Below are positions 1 through 8,336 of a stretch of DNA of 63,955 bases, piece by piece (the stretch's first letter is position 1; each line of letters opens with the position of its first letter). The DNA is from an uncultured Porphyromonadaceae bacterium (GTDB taxonomy: Bacteria; Bacteroidota; Bacteroidia; Bacteroidales; Muribaculaceae). Position numbers and translations under genes: made by a program. Where the stretch lies: contig CAMWXH010000004.1 of assembly GCA_947178165.1 (NCBI GenBank), forward strand, positions 1 to 63,955, in the 5' to 3' direction. The notes beneath the pieces were generated by a model. That model did not search any database and was not told the origin of the DNA. It saw only the letters and a list, made by a program, of their open reading frames with translations.

Positions 1-97
1 TTGGTTTAAATATATATAATTTTTTTTAAAAGATTCTATTTTCAAGGATGGTGTTTCATAACGACCAGCTCAGGTGATGGAGGGGGGCTAAGGGTTA
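1..97. other. contig-edge intergenic sequence
   Basis: AT-rich leader followed by the region downstream of aroB. I see no gene, tRNA or clear terminator here. Confidence 0.5.
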
Positions 98-1171
98 TTA
101 ACGCATATCGAGGTATATGTCGAGGGCGGCGCGAATGTCGGCGGGCGGGACGTTAGTGTCGATCACCGGAGAGCCGATGGCGGAAAGCAATATGAAGGTG
201 ATCTTTCCGTCGGAGTTCTTTTTGTCGTGAGCCATCAGGGTGAGGAGGTCGTCGGTGTCATCGCAGTTTATTGGGAGAGGAGGGAAGAGGGTGGAGAGTA
301 TCTTGTTGCGGTATTGATGAATCAGCATTGAGTCTGTGCGCAAGCGGAGATGGCTGAGTATGAGCGCGACAAGTATGCCGTGGGCAACGGCTGTGCCGTG
401 AGGTACGGGCGTGTGGCGACGGAGCAGCAAAGTCTCGAAGGCGTGGCCGCAGGTATGGCCGAAATTCAGAATTTTGCGGAGCCCTGCTTCCCGGGGATCC
501 TCTTTCACGATCCGGGCTTTCTCTCTGACAGCAAAAGAGAGCAGTTCCTCCATCGGGAAGGAGGCGTTTCTGAGATTGAGCCCATTTTTCTGCGACTCTA
601 AAAGGATTCGGGAATATTGGGCAGGGGAGGAAAACATAGTCATCTTTACAATCTCAGCGAATCCGGATGCGAGCTGGGAATCGGGGAGAGTGGCGAAGGG
701 GGCGGTAGAAAGTATAACCTGCAGGGCCGGGGCGAATGCGCCTATTTCATTTTTAAGCCCGTTGAAATCGACTCCCGTCTTTCCCCCCACAGCGGCATCG
801 ACGGCACCGAGGAGGGTGGTGGGGAGATTGATGAAATTTATCCCACGCTTGAAACATGCTCCGGCAAACCCTCCGAGGTCGGTTATCACTCCCCCTCCAA
901 GATTTATTAGCAGGGAGCGGCGTGAACCGCCATTAGCGGCCAGTGCCTCCCACACTACGGTGAGGGACTCGAGATTCTTGTATTCCTCACCGGGGGGGAG
1001 GATAATTATAGCCGGTTCGTATCTGTCAATAAATCCTTGGATCAAGGGGAATACATCTCTCTCCACGTTGCTGTCGGAGAGAAGGAAGAGCCGATCGTGT
1101 GGTATGGAGTCAACAGCCTTTATCAGGGCTTCTTCCAAGTTGCGGGATTCGATTATTATTTGATCTTGCAT
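98..1171 (-). CDS. aroB: 3-dehydroquinate synthase
   Basis: Converts DAHP to 3-dehydroquinate, the second step of the shikimate pathway, in the cytosol using NAD and a divalent metal. The 357 aa match the family length. The NAD-binding LGGGVITDLGGF lies at about 91-102 and PTTLLGAVDAAVGGKTGVD at about 117-135. The likely metal ligands are E173 (GFAEIVK), H239 (NFGHTCGH) and H258 (VPHGTA). The gene stands alone; a phage-like module begins about 130 bp further along. Antisense ORFs inside it are shadows. Confidence 0.96.
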   Translation of the reverse strand: MQDQIIIESRNLEEALIKAVDSIPHDRLFLLSDSNVERDVFPLIQGFIDRYEPAIIILPPGEEYKNLESLTVVWEALAANGGSRRSLLINLGGGVITDLGGFAGACFKRGINFINLPTTLLGAVDAAVGGKTGVDFNGLKNEIGAFAPALQVILSTAPFATLPDSQLASGFAEIVKMTMFSSPAQYSRILLESQKNGLNLRNASFPMEELLSFAVREKARIVKEDPREAGLRKILNFGHTCGHAFETLLLRRHTPVPHGTAVAHGILVALILSHLRLRTDSMLIHQYRNKILSTLFPPLPINCDDTDDLLTLMAHDKKNSDGKITFILLSAIGSPVIDTNVPPADIRAALDIYLDMR

Positions 1172-1299
1172 AAAATGGTCACTATAAACTCATTAAAAAT
1201 TAAGTGAAATCGCGGATTTTCATCTTTGATAATCGCGAAGTTAATAAAAAAATCCCTTTAAAGCAAAAGGATAGGATTGAATGAGGAGAAAGTCAGATC

Positions 1300-3318
1300 C
1301 TACCATGATGAAAGCATAGGAGAAAGAGGCCTCTGTTGATTTGATGAACTGACAGCTTTATTCACCGGGGCCGGCAATTCGTGGAAAATGATATGCAGCC
1401 CTATTGCGCGTGTCATCAGGAGGTCGTCGTGACATCCTTCGATAGCTCCGTAGCTTCCGTTCTGTCGGCGTTCGTAGGCGAGAAATTCATCAATGCAATC
1501 AGAATCGCGCTCCGTGTAAAGCCCCTCGCGAATCACCTTCACCAAGGTTGCGATTATGAGGGGTTTTGTGGATACGTTAGTGTGAAAACCAAATTTACGT
1601 GGAGCCTTCCTCATTATATCCTCCTCGCTACGCTGGCGGGAATAGAGGTTGGGATAAATGTCGCGAAGCCGGTTGAAGAAGAATCCCGACTGATCGCCGT
1701 CGGTGTTGCGTGCCGGATCGTGCGTCTCGATGGAATTGCTCTCGATCACGAGCAGCGCATCATCATAGATCGATGCACCCAATGCAGCCCTCCAGGCAAG
1801 CAAATCGAAATCGGTGTGCCCTCTCCATTGTGCCACCACCTTAGGGCCGTCGCCACGCATCATCGGTTCACGGTCAAAAATGGCTATGACCGACCAGTCA
1901 GACTGAGCCGAACGGCCTCCGACATCAACCACTGCCACATATCTCGACTCGATTATGCACTGAGAGGAATATTGAGGCGTTTCCCAAATTTTCCACGCCC
2001 CGGCCCCGGCATAGAACTCCACTTCCGCCAGCTGGCGTTTCCTGAAATTATTGTCGGGAATCAGTCCGGAAGCCGGCTTCAGAGGGGAGTCAATCTCGCC
2101 GGTGAAGCGAGGAGCCTGACACCCTTTCCGCAGCTCTTCCACCTTATACTTATCAAAAACGCTTGCCCCCGAATGCACAAAAGCCTCCACATCATCAGAA
2201 GGGTATTCGGCCGCCATGAGTCCATGTTCGGAATATTTGGAGCGTTCAGCCACATACCATGCTATGGCCTCGAGAGTAGCTCCCTTTTCCCACAGCCACC
2301 ACAGGTAAGCACCGGGCTGCTGACGGTCGGATACGGCTCCTTCAGAGTCTTTGTTGACCAGCAATCGCTCGGCGAATCCACGCGGATCATTGAGTTCGAG
2401 AGCATACTGGTCAATATCGAACCATGAAATGAAGAGTGGTTCAAACTGCGAAGAGCCATTCTTTGCGGCTTCATATTCGCGATGAAAGAAATTGCCGGTG
2501 CCGTTGGCAGTAGATTCATAAACTATCATAGTCAAGGGGCTGAGGAGGATGCCGGCACAGGCCGCGCGGGCAATCCTTTCGGGCGACTTTCCGGCCGTGG
2601 CTTTCCATATCCCAACCTCAGAGCAATGCACAAGGTTATAGTCTCCTCCACGGCAGGAGTCGGGACGTTCGGCGGAGCCGACCTTGATCTTGCATTTTCG
2701 CTGAGGCACGCGTGTGATGGTGCGCGACTTTCCCACTCCGACTGTTTTCGGTTCCTTTTCGCCGTGCTCCTCATCATCATCGTAAAGGAGGTCGAGCGGA
2801 TAGGAAAGCATAAGACGGTCGAACATATCCTTGATCTCATCTGTGGCCGCGGCCTGATGGGCTATGATAAGGGAATTCAATCCTTTTTCGTGGACGAGCT
2901 GAAGCCAGATCATGTAAAGCTGCACGCAAGTTGAGCCACCCCATTGCCTGGCTTTGAGCAATAGCAGGCGGATAGGACGGCCGGCAGTGCGGATGCTTTC
3001 AAGACGTTCCACGAGCTTGCGCTGGGGGCGGTTAAGCACAAATAGTCTGTCATCGCCGCCACCCTTCGACTTTATGTATGCATATTTCGCCGCCCAGTAG
3101 GGGAAATCGTGAAGTATGCGCTTACGCTCAAAAATCGTATCGGAAAGGGCTTCGAGACCCGGAATGGATCTCATGGTCTCCGGCACCCATAACTGCGCAT
3201 TATTCCTCTTGATTTTAAAACGTGGGCCAACTGAGCCCAAGCCCGATATGGGATCGAAAGGGGCAGAATTGCGTGCTTTCCTGCGCTCATTCTCTATTAT
3301 GATAGATTCTGCGTTCAT
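1300..3318 (-). CDS. phage-type large terminase subunit (TerL-like)
   Basis: Predicted ATP-driven DNA-packaging motor with a nuclease domain. I chose the internal ATG at 3318 because it forms an ATGA overlap with the stop of the upstream gene; an in-frame ATG ten codons earlier is less likely. The protein is 672 aa. A terminase-style P-loop, ARQWGGST, lies at about 123-130 and a Walker-B-like MIVYESTANG near 264-273. The C-terminal RNase-H-like nuclease has all three acidic positions: D465 (VVDVGG), E526 (VIESNS) and D631/632 (GCHDDLLM). Nothing suggests decay. The family call rests on motifs, and the subfamily is unknown. Confidence 0.8.
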   Translation of the reverse strand: MNAESIIIENERRKARNSAPFDPISGLGSVGPRFKIKRNNAQLWVPETMRSIPGLEALSDTIFERKRILHDFPYWAAKYAYIKSKGGGDDRLFVLNRPQRKLVERLESIRTAGRPIRLLLLKARQWGGSTCVQLYMIWLQLVHEKGLNSLIIAHQAAATDEIKDMFDRLMLSYPLDLLYDDDEEHGEKEPKTVGVGKSRTITRVPQRKCKIKVGSAERPDSCRGGDYNLVHCSEVGIWKATAGKSPERIARAACAGILLSPLTMIVYESTANGTGNFFHREYEAAKNGSSQFEPLFISWFDIDQYALELNDPRGFAERLLVNKDSEGAVSDRQQPGAYLWWLWEKGATLEAIAWYVAERSKYSEHGLMAAEYPSDDVEAFVHSGASVFDKYKVEELRKGCQAPRFTGEIDSPLKPASGLIPDNNFRKRQLAEVEFYAGAGAWKIWETPQYSSQCIIESRYVAVVDVGGRSAQSDWSVIAIFDREPMMRGDGPKVVAQWRGHTDFDLLAWRAALGASIYDDALLVIESNSIETHDPARNTDGDQSGFFFNRLRDIYPNLYSRQRSEEDIMRKAPRKFGFHTNVSTKPLIIATLVKVIREGLYTERDSDCIDEFLAYERRQNGSYGAIEGCHDDLLMTRAIGLHIIFHELPAPVNKAVSSSNQQRPLSPMLSSW

Positions 3319-3722
3319 TTTCCAAATTTTTGACGCCTGTAACGGCATAGTATAATCTTTACGGTTTTAGGGGTGAGGTAGAATTTCGGCGCCGGAGTGT
3401 TCACGGCATGGAAAGTGGCTTCATATATTGTGGAATCGGGGAACTTGCTCCTGTATCTGATGAAGCGACTGAAGATTTCACGAAACATCTCCTGCCGTGT
3501 GGGGCTCATATAGCTTATCGATATTCCTCTTATTATAGCCCCCATCACTTCCGATGCTCGCCTTTCGCTCACCCAGAACCGCGAGGCGGGGGAAGAGGCC
3601 GTCATTTCATATAGGGTCTCCGATGACACCACGCCGGAGTTGGCAATCGCACGCCGGTATGCCTGCCATAGCTCCGCATCCCTTTTTGATCCGTATTCGG
3701 ATACTGCTCCAATCTTTCTCAT
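3315..3722 (-). CDS. small gene upstream of terminase (possible TerS-like)
   Basis: A basic 135-aa protein that is translationally coupled to the terminase by an ATGA overlap. It has no motif I recognise; it is mostly helical-looking, with a basic C-terminus (ILCRYRRQKFGK). Position and size fit a small terminase subunit, but that is inference from context only. The gene starts about 40 bases downstream of a Bacteroidota-type promoter on the minus strand. Confidence 0.65.
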   Translation of the reverse strand: MRKIGAVSEYGSKRDAELWQAYRRAIANSGVVSSETLYEMTASSPASRFWVSERRASEVMGAIIRGISISYMSPTRQEMFREIFSRFIRYRSKFPDSTIYEATFHAVNTPAPKFYLTPKTVKIILCRYRRQKFGK

Positions 3723-3761
3723 AATTCAATTAAGTAATAGTGTAAATAGTCTTGTCGAATG

Positions 3762-3792
3762 CAAAGTTAATATAAATATTTAACAATGCAAA
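3762..3792 (-). promoter_or_regulatory. promoter for the terminase arm
   Basis: Read on the minus strand this is TTTG (3792-3789), 19 bases, then TAACTTTG (3769-3762), which matches the Bacteroidota consensus TTTG-N19/20-TAnnTTTG. Confidence 0.65.
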
Positions 3793-3845
3793 TAATATTT
3801 TTAGCATTAGTAAAGATTTAAGGATTTATATGGCGGAGGGCATAG

Positions 3846-3853
3846 TAATTTTG
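3846..3853 (+). promoter_or_regulatory. promoter -7 element for the capsid arm
   Basis: TAATTTTG, about 32 bases before the ATG at 3886. No clear -33 element is seen. With the promoter at 3762-3792 it forms a divergent control region for the phage-like module. Confidence 0.5.
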
Positions 3854-3885
3854 CAACGTAATCGAAAACAAAAGATAAAACTGAT

Positions 3886-4515
3886 ATGGAAGAAAGAGAG
3901 AAAATAGATGATTTTGAGTTTGAAGGAACACGGAATCCGATTGAAGAGAGTGGGATTGAGAATGAGCCGGCGAGCGAAGAGGCGCCGGGAAAAGCGGAAG
4001 ACCAAATCAATGAAGAGGAGGAACCGCAAAAAGGGGAGTCTGAAGAAAAACAAAAGGATGATTCCGAGGAAAAGGAGGCGCGGATCGGAAAGATTGAACG
4101 CTTGTTCGGAACCTATCCGCAAACTTTTTCTTTGCTTAAAGATGACAAGGATTTCCGCGCAGATGAGAAGATGGAAAACTTTATGGCTTCCCTGGAAGGG
4201 TATGCAAGAGGCAGCCGGTTGTCGGCCGGAGATGTAGATTCGTCGCTATCGATGCTTTTCGCAATCGGCAATGCCTGCCGCAAAGGTGCTCCCACTTTAG
4301 ATATGATGGAGACTCTTATGAAAGGCCAGAACTTTGACAAGCGGTTGGCTGAGGAGGTGAGAGCGGCAGAGCTAAGGGGACGTAACGCCAATATCGAGGC
4401 CAAGATGAGAAACGTGACTGCCGGAGACGGGGTGCCTCATCTTGAAAGCCGGGGAGGAGGCTCTGAGAAAAGAAGCCGAGGAATCTTCTCTTTGGCGGAG
4501 AGTGCAAGGAGATAA
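3886..4515 (+). CDS. acidic scaffold-like protein of the phage-head module
   Basis: A 209-aa protein whose first ~70 residues are extremely Glu/Lys rich and probably disordered. A helical section follows (about 75-170) and then a basic tail. A charged, helical protein directly before a capsid gene is typical of scaffolding or head-assembly proteins. No specific family is recognised. It is the first gene of the rightward arm and is followed after 59 bp by the capsid-like gene. Confidence 0.6.
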   Translation: MEEREKIDDFEFEGTRNPIEESGIENEPASEEAPGKAEDQINEEEEPQKGESEEKQKDDSEEKEARIGKIERLFGTYPQTFSLLKDDKDFRADEKMENFMASLEGYARGSRLSAGDVDSSLSMLFAIGNACRKGAPTLDMMETLMKGQNFDKRLAEEVRAAELRGRNANIEAKMRNVTAGDGVPHLESRGGGSEKRSRGIFSLAESARR

Positions 4516-4574
4516 GGAGGAAGATTCAGAACAGCATAATAATCACTAATTAAAAACACTAAAACTTAAAAGAG

Positions 4575-6080
4575 ATGAACAAGACAATTGGAAATGCAGG
4601 AGTGGCAGATCATTTTCCCGGACAGGCGGTGACTGTGACAGGGGCATCAGAAGCCTCCGGGGGAATCAATCCGGGAGCTTTCATAGAGAGCGACATAGAT
4701 GAGGAGCTTTTTAGGTTTAATTCCGACGACACTCCATTGATGAACCTCATGCTTAAAGCGAAGCGGGTGAAGGTGAACAGTCCGGAGGTGGAGCATTACA
4801 TGATCGATGAGCCGAGAAGCATGATAACAGTGAGCGCGGACGTTGAATTGCAGTCAGCCACGCAGACCATACTTCCGCTTGCACCGAGCGACCAGAACCT
4901 TCCCCGACCCTACAGCACCCTTCTTGTCAAAGGGATTGACGGGTATGATGTGACGGGTCAATATCCTACCGTCGGGCAGAGCCTGATGCTCTTTGTTGTG
5001 GGACAGGATAATGCCACCAACTGCCCGATCGTGCGTGCGGTGAACGGGAAGAAAAACAGCCCTGAAGATGAAGTGAGCATCATTCCTCGCATCCCGGCGG
5101 GCACAAAGATTGTAATCCTCGCCAATTCACTCTATGAAACGCAGAAGGAGGTGGATCCAGACCTGATTGTGCCTCAGCCAACGCGAGTGTATCTTCAGAA
5201 ACGTGGCATGAACCAGGTGGTGAGCGATTATTTCGATTCCCAGAAGAAGCGTATCCCCTTCTCCAAAGCTGTGATAGCTGAGCAGGCGATAGCGAATTTC
5301 AAAGTTAGGGGCAATCGCACGCTGTGGGCCGGGAGAGCCGGGAAATTCAAGGTCAATATTCCGCGTATGGGCTTCCAGTATGTGTATTGCACAGAGGGGC
5401 TTCGATGGCAATTCAAGCGCGAGCTTATGCATAAGGGACGCTGGACGGTTGAGGATGTAATAGCCATGGCGAAAATGTTCTTCACCGGCGAAGATGTGCC
5501 TAAATCGGCGTTGCTTCTTGCAGGCAAGAATCTTCTTGAGCAGATTCAGTGCATCGATTTCAGCAAGCATCCGGAAATACAGATCACCACAAAGACCAAT
5601 TCTTTGGGATGGACCGTGACAAATTTCCATACGGTTTTCGGAGACATAGAGATCAAGCGCGAACCCACGCTCGACCGTCTTGGATGGAGCAACAGTGGGG
5701 CGCTGATTGGAGAAGACAGGCTGGTGCATTACGTGTATAGTTCGGAGCATAGCTTCTCCGACCGTGTAGAGGGTGAGGAGGCAACCCGAAACGGAATCCT
5801 TATCTGGGATGCACTCGCCCTGAAGGGGAGCTGTCATATCTGGATTGACGGAGATAGCGAACATGCCACAGGGTCGGCATTGAGCATAAAGCTCTGGAGC
5901 AGCGAGGAGGCACCGAAGGATGCTGAAGAGGGAGATGTATATTATCTCACCTGCGACTGTCCTGGAATATCGCCTAAGGCACGCAGCGGCCAGATGTGGA
6001 AGATGGCCATAGAGGAGAGCGAAGATGGAGATATGGTCAAAACGTGGAGTCTCTTCACCGGGGAGATTACAGCGGAATGA
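4575..6080 (+). CDS. putative major capsid protein
   Basis: A 501-aa soluble protein with no signal peptide or membrane segment. It opens with a Gly/Ala/Ser-rich arm (about 15-40), then has many short beta-like segments and a C-terminal part containing LDRLGWSNSGALIGEDR, which recalls SU10/DUF5309-type HK97-fold coat proteins. Its place between a scaffold-like gene and small head genes supports a coat role. The assignment rests on size, composition and order rather than a decisive motif. Confidence 0.6.
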   Translation: MNKTIGNAGVADHFPGQAVTVTGASEASGGINPGAFIESDIDEELFRFNSDDTPLMNLMLKAKRVKVNSPEVEHYMIDEPRSMITVSADVELQSATQTILPLAPSDQNLPRPYSTLLVKGIDGYDVTGQYPTVGQSLMLFVVGQDNATNCPIVRAVNGKKNSPEDEVSIIPRIPAGTKIVILANSLYETQKEVDPDLIVPQPTRVYLQKRGMNQVVSDYFDSQKKRIPFSKAVIAEQAIANFKVRGNRTLWAGRAGKFKVNIPRMGFQYVYCTEGLRWQFKRELMHKGRWTVEDVIAMAKMFFTGEDVPKSALLLAGKNLLEQIQCIDFSKHPEIQITTKTNSLGWTVTNFHTVFGDIEIKREPTLDRLGWSNSGALIGEDRLVHYVYSSEHSFSDRVEGEEATRNGILIWDALALKGSCHIWIDGDSEHATGSALSIKLWSSEEAPKDAEEGDVYYLTCDCPGISPKARSGQMWKMAIEESEDGDMVKTWSLFTGEITAE

Positions 6081-6128
6081 TTAGGACACATTATTTTATT
6101 TCACTAATTACTTAAAAATTGAGAAGCG

Positions 6129-6398
6129 ATGAAAGCAACTTACGGAGTGATGGGGATGATGGAGTGGATAGCCCTGATTCCTACGGGTCACAACATAGTA
6201 AGGGTGCGGTTCAGTGGCGGGAGCCTGTCGGGCTATGGCGTGACTCCCGCCACTTTCACCACCAGCAATCCTGTTGTGATGAAGATGATAGAGAATAGCC
6301 ACTATTTCAAAAGCAAGAAGATTCGGCTTATCGAGACGGAGGAGGAAGAAGTTTCTCCACAAATCGGAATGGTTGCCTTTAAGAAAGAGAAGAGATGA
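6129..6398 (+). CDS. small protein of the phage-head module
   Basis: An 89-aa unrecognised protein with the look of a compact beta fold (MMEWIALIPTGHNIVRVRF near the start) and a charged C-terminus. It follows the capsid-like gene by about 48 bp and precedes the next gene by 33 bp in the same operon. It could be a capsid decoration or head-completion protein; this is inference. Confidence 0.6.
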   Translation: MKATYGVMGMMEWIALIPTGHNIVRVRFSGGSLSGYGVTPATFTTSNPVVMKMIENSHYFKSKKIRLIETEEEEVSPQIGMVAFKKEKR

Positions 6399-6431
6399 TT
6401 CTTAGTAGCTGGATTTCAGGATGAAGAAGAA

Positions 6432-6995
6432 ATGAGAATTTCGATAGATGAAATAGTTGAGGAAGTGCTGATTCGGCTTGATGAATCGCCTGCAGTGCTT
6501 GATGATGCCGTTGAGTATGGCTCCCCTTGGTTCGACCTTCGCTCCCTGATAAAGGGGGTGATGGTTGATGCCGCGGAGAGAGTGATATTATCGGCAGAGG
6601 CACGTGATTTCGGAGAGTGGCTTCCGATTGGTGGCGCGACCTCCGGGTCTTTCTTCCTGTTGCCAGATGATTTTATGCGTCTGGTGTATATCAGGATGAG
6701 CGACTGGCCCGAGGGCGTGACGCACGTGGCTGAATCCGGCGATGTGGCTGTTAGCCTTCGGCGGCACTGGCTGCGAAGAGGCGGCGCAAACCATTCCTCG
6801 CCGGCGGTGGCTCTGACCCATAAAGATGGGAGACGTGCCTTGGAGATTTTCGGCAGCGGCGCGGGGAGCAAGGTTGCGGAGGGAGGGTATATTCCGCGTC
6901 CGCGATTTGAGGAGGGGATGCTGCTTTTCCCTCCATCCCTGAAAGGGAGGCTTCTTGATAAGATAGTGGAGATAATAAAGAATATAAGAGGATGA
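6432..6995 (+). CDS. putative head-completion/connector-like protein
   Basis: A 187-aa protein whose N-terminal half is helical with acidic patches (ISIDEIVEEVLIRLDE, then DAAERVILSAEARDFGEW), followed by a beta-rich middle. Phage adaptor proteins often have this size and position, but no diagnostic motif is present. It is co-directional with the capsid-like gene. Confidence 0.55.
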   Translation: MRISIDEIVEEVLIRLDESPAVLDDAVEYGSPWFDLRSLIKGVMVDAAERVILSAEARDFGEWLPIGGATSGSFFLLPDDFMRLVYIRMSDWPEGVTHVAESGDVAVSLRRHWLRRGGANHSSPAVALTHKDGRRALEIFGSGAGSKVAEGGYIPRPRFEEGMLLFPPSLKGRLLDKIVEIIKNIRG

Positions 6996-7029
6996 AGAAT
7001 TTCAAAAGAATGGCAATATATAAGAGGAG

Positions 7030-7299
7030 ATGAAGACATTGACAACGAAAGAGAAGATTTCATACGGCTTGGCCGTAGGCACTATGGTGTGCGGGCTTGT
7101 GTTGCTTTTTATGAGTTTCGTGTCACCGCCCGAGGGGGAGATCAATTCCTCGGTGCTTTATGCTTTCGGGGAGATTTCACTCTTCGTGGGCTCAATATTG
7201 GGAATCTCGGTACACGTGAATGCTTTGCGCGGTGATTTCCGCAGGAAGATTATAGTTAGGGATGAGTTAAAAATAAAAGAAGATGAGAAGGATAGATAA
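7030..7299 (+). CDS. holin-like small membrane protein
   Basis: An 89-aa protein with two hydrophobic segments (about 12-30 and 42-63) separated by a short polar loop, and a charged tail ending KIKEDEKDR. Its 3' end overlaps the amidase gene by 17 bp. Two membrane segments, small size and coupling to an amidase fit a holin that would give the amidase access to peptidoglycan. The role is inferred from this arrangement. Confidence 0.65.
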   Translation: MKTLTTKEKISYGLAVGTMVCGLVLLFMSFVSPPEGEINSSVLYAFGEISLFVGSILGISVHVNALRGDFRRKIIVRDELKIKEDEKDR

Positions 7300-7681
7300 G
7301 ATAATTCTGCATTGCAGCGCCACTCCTGAAGGGAGGGAGGTAACAGTAGATGATATCCGGTCGTGGCACCGGCAACGCGGTTTCCGCACGATCGGATATC
7401 ATTATGTGGTTTATCTCGACGGCAGTGTTCACGCCGGACGCCCGGTTGAGGAGGTTGGGGCGCATTGCCTTGGTCAGAACAAAAATTCCATCGGGGTGTG
7501 TTATGTGGGGGGACTTGATGCGCGGCATCTTCTTCCAAAGGATACGCGCACCGATGCGCAGAAGCGGGCACTCAGGGAGCTGGTGGCGAAGCTCAGGAAG
7601 GAATTTCCGGAAGCCACTTTGCATGGGCACAAGGAATTTGCAGCCAAGGCTTGCCCCTGCTTCGAAATTTCCGAATTATGA
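7283..7681 (+). CDS. N-acetylmuramoyl-L-alanine amidase (T7-lysozyme type endolysin)
   Basis: A 132-aa zinc amidase that cleaves the sugar-peptide bond of peptidoglycan. The N-terminal IILHCSATP supplies zinc ligand H10, and TIGYHYVVY follows. H116, K122 and C124 (GHKEF and KACPCF) have the same spacing as H122, K128 and C130 of T7 lysozyme, so the active site looks complete. There is no signal peptide, which agrees with export through the adjacent holin-like protein. The next gene is convergent. Confidence 0.88.
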   Translation: MRRIDKIILHCSATPEGREVTVDDIRSWHRQRGFRTIGYHYVVYLDGSVHAGRPVEEVGAHCLGQNKNSIGVCYVGGLDARHLLPKDTRTDAQKRALRELVAKLRKEFPEATLHGHKEFAAKACPCFEISEL

Positions 7682-7766
7682 CAGCGGCACAGCCGCCGGC
7701 GGAAACAGCTTCGCGAGAGTGAAGAGGCTTCCGGCGCAAAGCTCCGGAACGGAACCGCTTCGCTAT

Positions 7767-8165
7767 TTATTTTTCGGATCCTTCGGGGCTTCCGACTGTA
7801 GGAACTGAAAATTCGTCGGCTATAAGTTCTCCCACTATATCTTCATTTAGCGGGAGGGCTTTTTCATTTGGATGACGCGCCATTGAAACGGCCATATCCA
7901 CAAAAATGGAAAGCTTTTCGCGCGAGAAATTCTCTTTGAGGCGGTCGGTGAGACGAGACTTGATGGCCTGTGAATAGTCTTTGCGCTCGATGTCGCGCAT
8001 ATCGTTTTCATCCTCCTCAAACACTTCGGGGAAGTTCCTGACTAACATTGTCACGGCATCAAGCGACGACCTTTTATCGGGATGCTTTTCTATGAGTTCT
8101 ATGACAAGCGCCCTGGCGCCCTCTATATCTTTTTTCTCTATTGCTTTCTGAAGTTTAGTTTTCAT
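7767..8165 (-). CDS. hypothetical protein, helical, 132 aa
   Basis: A charged, mostly helical protein (132 aa) that starts MKTKLQKAIEKKDIEGARAL, like a short helical repeat, and ends in a flexible acidic tail. No family is recognised. It converges on the amidase gene, so it may belong to the phage-like module or be an independent gene. No membrane segment or signal peptide is seen. Confidence 0.6.
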   Translation of the reverse strand: MKTKLQKAIEKKDIEGARALVIELIEKHPDKRSSLDAVTMLVRNFPEVFEEDENDMRDIERKDYSQAIKSRLTDRLKENFSREKLSIFVDMAVSMARHPNEKALPLNEDIVGELIADEFSVPTVGSPEGSEK

Positions 8166-8266
8166 AGTCTATATGGTCTATATTGGATCTAACTTTTCTA
8201 TTCTAACAAGAGAATCAGGATAATGGTTTATTGAGAGCGATTTAGGAGGGTAAAATATTCTATGTG

Positions 8267-8312
8267 ACAACGGGCACTTGCCTCATTAATGAGACAAATG
8301 CCCGTTGTTTTC
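8267..8312. terminator. hairpin between the 132-aa gene and ansA
   Basis: ACAACGGGCA (8267-8276) pairs with TGCCCGTTGT (8299-8308), with an inner CTCATTAATGAG hairpin. A short T run follows on the plus strand. It lies just beyond the ansA stop and probably ends that leftward transcript. Confidence 0.6.
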
Positions 8313-8336
8313 AAAGATTTTTATAAGTTCTTAAGA

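Noticed and set aside
411..1163. 250-codon plus-strand frame over aroB
   Set aside because: Fully antisense to a well-supported gene and without recognisable domains.
1381..2427. 348-codon plus-strand frame over the terminase
   Set aside because: Antisense shadow of a GC-rich gene; no start signal, composition not protein-like.
1300..7681. Complete inducible prophage
   Set aside because: No integrase, repressor, portal, tail or attachment-site repeats are visible in or around the module.
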